Shown here piece after piece: positions 57,100 through 64,000 of a stretch of 64,000 nucleotides of DNA. The stretch comes from Paralvinella palmiformis (taxonomy: Eukaryota; Annelida; Polychaeta; Terebellida; Alvinellidae), in NCBI GenBank assembly GCA_025642065.1, contig JAODUP010000093.1:740001-804000 (forward strand). The letters run 5' to 3'. The notes beneath the pieces are model-generated. The model was not told the origin of the DNA. It made no database searches and worked only from the letters and a program-made list of their open reading frames with translations. Each line of letters starts with the position of its first letter. The stretch's first letter is position 1. The translations under genes were made by a program, and so were the position numbers.

Positions 57100-57185
57100 A
57101 ATTCAACTCGTACACAAGACAATCCGTACCCAAGACATCCCGTACCTAGGACAACCCATACCCAACTCGGAGACAACTCGTACCG
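57100..57185. repeat. Short degenerate 15-bp tandem repeat
   Basis: Three to four loose copies of a unit like GACAATCCGTACCCA, including GACATCCCGTACCTA and GACAACCCATACCCA. Confidence 0.55.
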
Positions 57186-57381
57186 CCAGTCATATATCTA
57201 GACACTTCGCCACTCGCACATACATGTATACTGATACTTCATTTCTACATAGATCCATGTGATATATAGCAACTAAAACCAAAGTAAATATATTGTGCAG
57301 GGCAATATATTTATTTTATTCATTCGTCCCGATATTTACAATACAAATTATACATATAGAAAATTGAAGTTGTATCATTAC

Positions 57382-57432
57382 ACACACACACAGAGAGACA
57401 CACACGTGCGTGCGTGTGTGCGTGCGTGCGCG
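57382..57432. repeat. (CA)n-(GT)n inverted microsatellite
   Basis: CACACACACACA is followed by CACACGTGCGTGCGTGTGTGCG, so the two halves can pair as a hairpin. Confidence 0.85.
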
Positions 57433-57626
57433 CATTATTCCATACAAAAATATACATAATACTTGTGTTGATCTATACTATGCTGCCAAAAAATACAAAC
57501 TTCGCATTTCAAAGATTCTTGATGTGTATACGTCCTATTCTATGACAAGCTATACAGGTATCAACAACAACTCCAAATATTACCATTTTGAATAACGTCA
57601 ACATCTTTGTAAGAATATTTAATTGG

Positions 57627-58036
57627 CCGGTATTATTTACCCGGCAGCCTGGTCCAGAACAATAGCCGGATCCCGAATGAAAGTATCGGCGACTGCTTAC
57701 CCGGCGGCCGGGTATACAACGCTAAATTTAGTTCTAGCTCAGCCGGCATTGCCGGGTGCGCAACGACATAAATCTTCACTCGGTGGCCGGCAAGCCCAGC
57801 CGGCTCATCGCAAAATGAGGACCCGTCTGTCCTGTGCCTAAACCTTTATTACTAACTGCGATGATTCGACAGTCATCTTTGATGAACTTAGTGCAAATAG
57901 ACGCCTCAAATTTGGCAACTCAAAATCGATCTTGGCCAGGTGCGCAAATGGCAAAATCTTCACCGGGAACGGAATCTTTGCCGGGTGGGCAGGAGACAAA
58001 ATCTTCACTGGGGAACCGGCAGCCGGGTGAATAATG
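57627..58036. mobile_element. GC-rich inverted-repeat (MITE-like) element
   Basis: The left end TATTATTTACCCGGCAGCC and the complement of the right end, CATTATTCACCCGGCTGCC, match at nearly all positions. The inside is far richer in G+C than the surroundings and repeats GCCGGGT and AAAATCTTCACCGGG-type words (about 57769, 57952, 58000). Confidence 0.65.
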
Positions 58037-58676
58037 ACTTCCTATTTTTTTTAATTATCTATAATTTACAATAATTGCTTACAAGTGGTGATTATCACAA
58101 AGTATTTCCAATGCGTATGGCTATATGGAATTCAGCAAAAAATTATTTGCTTATGGCTAGAAATCACCACTTTTATAGTGAGATTTATATTTGTTTGATA
58201 CGAGAAAATTTAATTGCCTTACCAATTGTGCCTATAATCTACACCAGTTGTCTGTGATCATAGGTCTCTTTCAATCACGGCAATGAGTTAATTGTAATTG
58301 TCAACTGTCGAAGCTACTCTGAAGCTAAAAACTAATTGAATTTCAAAGTTATTTCATAAAGAGTATAGACTCATTTCACTTTACTGTAATCGTCTCTCGA
58401 TCTTTGAGTGAATAATTGAAACTCTCTGCAATCTGAGGAATTCTCACAGAATATTGAGTTTTACCCAAAACTGAGAGGATGATCGACGTACTTGTTGGGG
58501 TGTGTGTGTGTGGGTCGAAACCATGGAAGCATTACCATGAAAGGGTTATCTGTTTTCTCTGATTATTAATGATATACAGATTACAATACTTTTACAACTA
58601 TATCGTAATAGAATACCCGCATTTAGCCTATCAAAACATCAACAATGTTCTACTGATGGTGATCCTATAATATCTT

Positions 58677-58720
58677 GGGGGGGTAATGTTGGGGGGGTAA
58701 TGTTGTGGGGGTAATGTTGG
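58677..58720. repeat. G-rich short tandem repeat
   Basis: Three copies of a GGGGGGGTAATGTT unit with G runs of 7, 7 and 5. It could form a G-quadruplex on the plus strand. Confidence 0.75.
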
Positions 58721-58859
58721 CGTTAGACAGAAAAGGTTTGAATGTGACGGTTGTCATAGATGGCAAAACCGTATTCGTAACGGTTACAGGACGCCTGACC
58801 GCCAATTTCATGAGTCAAGCCGCATCAATGGGTCAACTGGCCGCCGTTTTAATTACTTT

Positions 58860-60231
58860 CAACTCAGCAGACAGGCATTTATATCGGTCCGTTGGCTCAG
58901 GTACACCTTTCCAGCACTTCTTCCGCTGATATGTTTCCCTCGGTGAGTTGCTGCCAGCAATCTGTGATTACAGCTTGTACCTTTTTCGCTTGTGTCGAAG
59001 TAAGACGCTTTTGCTGAAGAATGATACTTGGATGTTGACATTTCGTGCCATGACATTTAGCAGATGGATCAGTTTGTACACGTTGAGGGATGACAGGTTG
59101 ATCACCATATTGTGGAATCGGTGATGCCATCCCTCAACATAGTTGTTGGTGCGAATTTTACGGTTGAACACACCCCAGGACGCCACTGGGAACACACGAT
59201 TTTCGAGCCAGGAGACAACTAATGGTGAGTGGAGTTCCAGCTGCTTCCATCGCTTCGAACTGTGCACGAATATACTCAGGTGGGAGGAACTGTAGTGCCA
59301 TCAGTCGCCTGCAGAAGTTGAATGTATAGTTGCTTTTTGTAGTATGCAGCCTACAGCCCAAGCTCCTGCATTTTTCTCCACACAGCCTGTGTCAAGTGGA
59401 ACGAACATCCACGCAGCTCAGCAGCCGGAATCAGGATTCGGAATGTCTGCCACAGAGCTGACTCAAAGTCTCCAGTTATGCTCTTGACAGCTGACTCTGC
59501 TGGCAACTGGTCGAGCAGTGCTGAACACACTGCGTTGAAGTCGGCCTTTTTGGCGCAAGACATGATGATAAAGGCTAGTGGGATTTGCTTCACCTCGTCA
59601 CCGGATCGGATAAATGCGTGAACGGAATACAGTTGCGTGAACGGCTTCATCATAAGCTTGAATGTTCCGTCAACATACCACCCCTTCACGCGACACAGTA
59701 ATGCTAGTTGTTCTGTTGTGGCAAAGATCAGGTGATGTTTGTCTTCAGATGAGCATGTTATGGTGACATCTGCCAGAAAAAAATGTTCTCTGGGATGGCT
59801 TCTATGTTCATCTAGAACGCAAGGTCCTTGGGGTGCTTGGGTCTGCCATTGGCACGTTGTCAATTGCAGCCTCGATGGAATGCTGATGGTTGTGATAAGG
59901 CTTGGCATGGGATGTCTGGATCAATGATCTCCCACATGGCAGACTCGATTATCTAAGTGGTAGAAGCGAAAGGTTGCATGATTCTTTGCATCTGATTTGA
60001 TCAGAGCTTTGACTGTGCAGGCTTCCGTCATTCCGGTCGAAGGTGGATGACCCTGTTCCGTTTCACCTGGATAGTATACGCCGTCTTGCTCTTTGACTCT
60101 GGCCCTACATCGCACTGGTTTACGCACACCACATTTGTGGCATTTTGACGCTCCTTGGAGATGGCGTCCTGGAAAGTATATGCTCTAGCGCAATTGAAAG
60201 TTTGCGTTTTTTGAATGCGTTTTTTTCTCAA
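58860..60231 (-). pseudogene. MULE transposase relic
   Basis: On the minus strand, about 60230-59925 resembles a FLYWCH-like N-terminal region (VRCRARVKEQDGVYYPGE). An intact 185-codon frame (59908-59351) then carries the MULE transposase domain: GWYVDGTFKLMMKPFTQLY with the first Asp, SITGDFESALWQTF with the second, and CSFHLTQAVWRKMQ. The C-terminal part (59361-58900) follows in other frames: FCRRLMALQFLPPEYI, then RTNNYVEGWHHRF with the likely catalytic Glu, then KVQAVITDCWQQLTEGNIS. At least two frameshifts make it non-functional as one protein. Terminal repeats were not found. Confidence 0.85.
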
Positions 60232-60390
60232 TTATTTGGTATTTCGTGTCAGTGACCTGTACATGGTGAAAATGTTAGGTCTAACAATTCCTACATCTTG
60301 CATCAATAAAATCATCCAACTTGCTAGTATAGAAATCAAACGAACTCCTAGGATAAAATAATTTCTTTAATTAAGAATCACAATATGGAA

Positions 60391-60466
60391 CCAGCGGCCA
60401 GTTTTGGCGGCCAGTCGTCTCGTAATTTGGCGGCCAGTTGTCCATGGCGGCCAGTCGTCCAGTCAC
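60391..60466. repeat. Short GGCGGCCAGT repeat
   Basis: Four irregular copies of GGCGGCCAGTCGTC/AGCGGCCAGTTTT, spaced about 13-22 bases. Confidence 0.7.
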
Positions 60467-60539
60467 CTTCGTAGCGCAGGTAATTAAGATAATATAATAT
60501 ACAAGGTTTAAAGTCTGCGTGGAACTTGCTCCTGCAGGG

Positions 60540-62960
60540 GGCTACTTAATTGACCCTTCGACTCGTATAACTAAACATTTAAAATAATATTTAAAAGTAA
60601 ATATCATAGTCCCAACCAATATCATATTCACCGCCGTCTGTTCCAGAGTCGGGCTGTATCCGAGAAGAAGGAGTACTGCATGGTTGTTGTTCTGCAGTAC
60701 GGAATGAAGAACTTTACAGTGTTCCCTCTGGTGGCTGATATCACAGGGGTCAGGTAGGATGACACTGGGATGCACACCAGGCCATGGACAACTCGCTACA
60801 TCATCGTCACATTCGCCTTGACACGGCGTTCTACTAGCGACTCCCATCCAAGTTGTGTCATCATCTGTGTGACGCGACGGGTTCTCTGGAAGTCTTGGTA
60901 GACAAAACTAGTAGAGCGGCGTTGTATCTTCCCAAGGCAGTCAATGTCTTTCTGGGTGTGAAGGTCCCAAATAGTGCTGGCATACTCCATGATAGGTCTC
61001 CCTAGTAGCAATGGAGACTAGTGTCTCTTGGGTATCCTCGAATGTTTCTTTGGAGGAATGCACGTGTGGCATTTGCTTTGCGGGTTGTGCTGTGGCTGTG
61101 CTTCTTCCAGCTACGCTTATTGTGCAGCTCCACGCCAGGGTACTTAGCGGTGTCTGTAGTTTTCAGAGTATGACCATGGATAGCATAGTCATTCTGAATA
61201 GCATAACATTTGCAGACACTTTTCTGTGTGAAATTCCATTAGCCATTGTTTCTCCCAGCATTGTAGGGTGTTGAGGTCGTCTTGCAGAAGGGCCGAGTCA
61301 TCGGGGTTTTCTATCTTTAGATAGAGGATACAATCATCCGCAAACTACTTAACGCTTGAGGTGACACATTTGGAGAGGTCATTAATAAACATTAAGAACA
61401 GCAGTGGTCCAAGTACTGCTCCTTGGTGTACTCCCAACGTGACGTCTGTGGTGTTCGAGCATTCATTGTTCAGGAAAACTTTCTGATGTCATGCTGTCAG
61501 GAACTGCTCTATCCAGTTGAGTGTGTGACTTGTCACACCATAGTGGGTGGCTTTCAGTAGTAGTCTAGCATGTGGAACCTGATCAAATGCCTTTGAGAAA
61601 TCGAGAAGGGTGACATGCTGCTGAGATGTCTCCTCGATACCCATGACAAGGTGTTTCACTGTTATGTTATGTTATGACGTTCGAGGTGGGTCATGGCTGA
61701 GCTAGTGATGATGTGCTCTATTAGTTTACAACATACGCAGGTTAGAGATACCGGTCTATAATTAGCTGATTTGCTTCTGTCGCCTTTCTTGAAGATTATT
61801 GAGACAAAAACTTCCTTCCAATCAGCAAAGCAGTGAGCTTTGTTGAACAGAGGCTTGAAATATTAATGACAAAACCGGTGATAATAGATTATTCCAGCCG
61901 AAATACGTTGCATCGGTTACCAACTGCAGTCTCGGGTTAGAAACAATTATGGTTCCCCCTGCTAATAGGGGACGGTATCTTTTCACTAACGGTAAATACT
62001 GGAAATCTTTCAGCAAAATAGTATTTAGACTAGTATTTCGGCTGAACGATTGTGTCTTTTCAAAGGGTTTAACACCGTATTTATCAGGATATAACCCAAT
62101 GATTGATCGGACCGATTTTTTCCAGATGGATGACACAACTAAGCCATAGTTATTCATTTTGACTTGTAAAAATTGTATTTAATGCAGAGTTATGGAAATA
62201 TTATTTTTACTTGTACTTGGGAACTAATCATATATGTATCACCTGTATATTATATATTTTTTATTACATTAGAGTATTAACACAGTTCACTTTCTATACA
62301 AGATATATCATGCATAAATATCAATGTTACAGTAATAGGAATCACCCATTGAATTATAATCTATGTGATCATTGATTTTATCTATTCACATCGTCATGTC
62401 AGATGGCAAAGTTTGAACTAGACAGACCGGACCTTGAAAGCCATGCAAAGCGCGCTGAACGTGACTTAGTTTAGTGGCATATATCTATTGGATGAAGTCT
62501 ATGCCATTCCTATTAAATGCAAAATTATGATCAGGAGATCATATACCCATAATTGACTATAAATAAAATCCAACTATAGCTGATAAATAGCCTAAATACA
62601 GCTTTTCAGTAAGACATTTATCGGCCACTACTCGCATAAATAGCCATGCAACACAGTGATTTTTAGACTTCTAACTCGAGACCGTAGTGTGAAATTCAGC
62701 CGCATATGGTGGCGCCAGGGGTAGTTGAATATGCTGTTTCATTCATAAATCATGCCGAGATGTTGTCCGGTCCAACTGCCTTGTGGGGGTTGATATTTCT
62801 TAGTAATTTGGCCACTCCACTCACTTGCACTGTTATATCTGCCTTGGAAGGGTGGGGGCTTGGTCTTAAGTCAGGCATGTGCTCTAGTTGTACTCTCCAT
62901 GGTGTAGACGGAGGTAAACTGTTTGTTCAGTATATCAACCTTCTAGCTGTATACCAGGCC
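60540..62960 (-). mobile_element. Jockey/CR1-like LINE remnant, split by an insertion
   Basis: Read on the minus strand: an N-terminal RT block from about 62960 to 62714 (INPHKAVGPDNIS-like), then after a gap ADWKEVFVSIIFKKGDRSKS with ANYRPVSLT, LLDFSKAFDQVPHARLLL, GVHQGAVLGPLLFLMFINDL, FADDCILYLKIENPDD with a stop just before it, and the C-terminal MEYASTIWDLHTQKDIDCLG plus LGWESLVERR. Stops and shifts make it inactive. It is a different family from the other LINEs in the window. Confidence 0.85.
61878..62713 (-). mobile_element. Insertion inside the LINE, possibly DIRS-like
   Basis: RT sequence stops near 62713 and resumes near 61878. The intervening 0.8 kb has a minus-strand frame with LLAGGTIIVSNPRLQLVTDA then TYFGWNNLL, reminiscent of the TDAS..GWG motif in the RNase H region of DIRS-type elements. 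The motif is short and the identity uncertain. Confidence 0.4.
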
Positions 62961-63427
62961 ATCTTCTGCGATAAACGGAGTACCATTGTTGTCACACCTC
63001 TTACTTTTGACAAAACCTCAGAAGCGTATTGGGCGTTTGTTAAGGTCAGGAGTTATTATGTCTCTGTCGTAACTGTTGTATACAGGGTTTGCACATATCC
63101 CGAAAACACTTTAAAACCCTTGAAATTAATCCCTGAATATAGTCCATAATTTAATTTTCATTTCGGTTGTATTCAGAAAACTATGGATAATTTTTAAGTA
63201 TCCACTAGGTGGCGCGGTGACTTAATTAATCTAGGTGATAGTTCAAGTGGCGTGAAACTTATTTAAATTTGATTTGTTCACACGGCGGGAAAAATGTAGT
63301 GAGGAAAAAGATCGTGTCATTGCCATTGACCTGAAAGAAAACATTGCTATGTTACGGATCATCCGCCATTTTGCATGAAACACGAGTTCAGTAAACCTTA
63401 CAGATTACGTGATAAACGATACCTGCA

Positions 63428-63605
63428 ATGAAGAGAAAGTGCAAATTTAGGAACGAAACAAGGAGTGGGTGTACAGTGATCCAACTGACAACAAATATTG
63501 CGTTAAATCGATAAATGTCGGCAACGGCGGCCTATTTCATTTGGATAGTCACATCAAAAGCATAGCCACAAAGCATGCTTCCCTGATTACATCACAAACA
63601 GTTTA
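63428..63605 (+). pseudogene. Zinc-finger relic, probably transposon-derived
   Basis: MKRKCKFRNET starts at 63428. After a one-base frame change near 63460 it continues KEWVYSDPTDNKYCVKSINV, then GNGGLFHLDSHIKSIATKHA. The spacing YC..., GGL.HLDSHIKS..KH resembles the C-x2-C...H zinc finger that opens many hAT/BED-type transposon proteins. The second cysteine is missing. Confidence 0.5.
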
Positions 63606-63929
63606 GTAATATTATACCTAAAAGAAAGATTTACATTTAGATCTAGTATCAGTATGCCATGCATACAATCGTATATAGATATTTGCGTATCAACAAAACT
63701 TCCATAAATAGACCCATGTGAAAATACACTAACACTGTTATTTCAGGTAGACCTCTATTCAATATATATGTTTATAGATCCTAAATTCAATTTATTAAAC
63801 AACAATGAGACGAAATTCCAGAGAACTTATCTGATCAAACAAGAATGAAAGAACATTGTAACAAATACACATATGGCATTCATGAATTAATACTGGAAGA
63901 TGGTACATTTGTAATTTGAATATGTTGTA

Positions 63930-63954
63930 TGATGATGATGATGATGATGATGAT
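63930..63954. repeat. (GAT)n microsatellite
   Basis: Eight GAT units adjoining the SINE fragment at the right edge. Confidence 0.85.
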
Positions 63955-64000
63955 TGATATTTACGGCCACTTTTGTGCACATGGTGGGCTAAATAGGCAG
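63955..64000 (-). mobile_element. SINE 3'-domain fragment, cut by the window end
   Basis: The minus strand reads CTATTTAGCCCACCATGTGC then ACAAAAGTGGCCGTAAATATC, again the shared 3' domain. The rest lies outside the window. Confidence 0.65.

Noticed and set aside
57623..58034. Ala/Pro/Gly-rich plus-strand frames
   Set aside because: They arise from the GC-rich inverted-repeat element, whose repeated GCCGGG words give artificial composition.
59739..59927. Plus-strand open frame
   Set aside because: It lies opposite the MULE transposase frame and has no independent support; likewise 58705-58929.
61011..61274. Plus-strand open frame of 87 codons
   Set aside because: It is the antisense shadow of the minus-strand LINE reverse transcriptase. 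The plus frame at 62706-63149 overlaps the same element and has no recognisable domain.

Overview
The window is animal nuclear DNA: AT-rich, full of di- and tetranucleotide microsatellites, with short exons split by GT-AG introns of 0.1 to 6 kb and many degenerate transposons. The repeat mix (tRNA-headed SINEs, L2/CR1- and jockey-like LINEs, hAT and MULE remnants) and the gene types suggest a lophotrochozoan, most likely a mollusc. That placement is inference; no species marker was seen.

Two protein-coding genes can be read exon by exon, and they face each other tail to tail. On the plus strand (12238-27120), nine exons encode the C-terminal 522 residues of a single-pass membrane protein: three CUB domains, one LDL-receptor class A module, a transmembrane helix and a basic tail ending in a class I PDZ ligand. 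This resembles the NETO / LEV-10 / SOL / Culd group of receptor-associated proteins. The first exon(s), with the signal peptide, were not found. On the minus strand (49049-30516), eleven exons encode a complete 456-residue protein: signal peptide, JmjC/cupin-8 Fe(II)/2-oxoglutarate oxygenase core (His176, Asp178, His254, Lys191), one EF-hand and a C-terminal VDEL, so probably an ER-luminal Ca2+-binding hydroxylase. All splice phases in both genes agree. The 3' ends are 3.4 kb apart, with candidate poly(A) signals between them.

Layout: 1-12.2 kb is gene-poor, with minisatellites, microsatellites and islands of complex non-coding sequence. 12.2-27.1 kb is the CUB/LDLa gene; the intron after its LDLa exon holds a 0.9 kb minisatellite that repeats that exon's own splice donor. 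27.1-30.5 kb is the convergent 3' region. 30.5-49.1 kb is the JmjC gene, whose large introns hold two related LINE copies, two hAT elements (one with an 8-bp target duplication and a transposase remnant) and several SINEs. 49-57 kb is intergenic, with a LINE remnant, an inverted-repeat element and a SINE. 57-64 kb is richer in GC and made of old transposons: a GC-rich inverted-repeat element, a MULE transposase relic, a jockey-like LINE split by an insertion, and a zinc-finger relic at the right edge.

The two genes share no obvious pathway beyond the secretory route. No rRNA, CRISPR or prokaryotic feature is present; tRNA-like sequences look like SINE heads.
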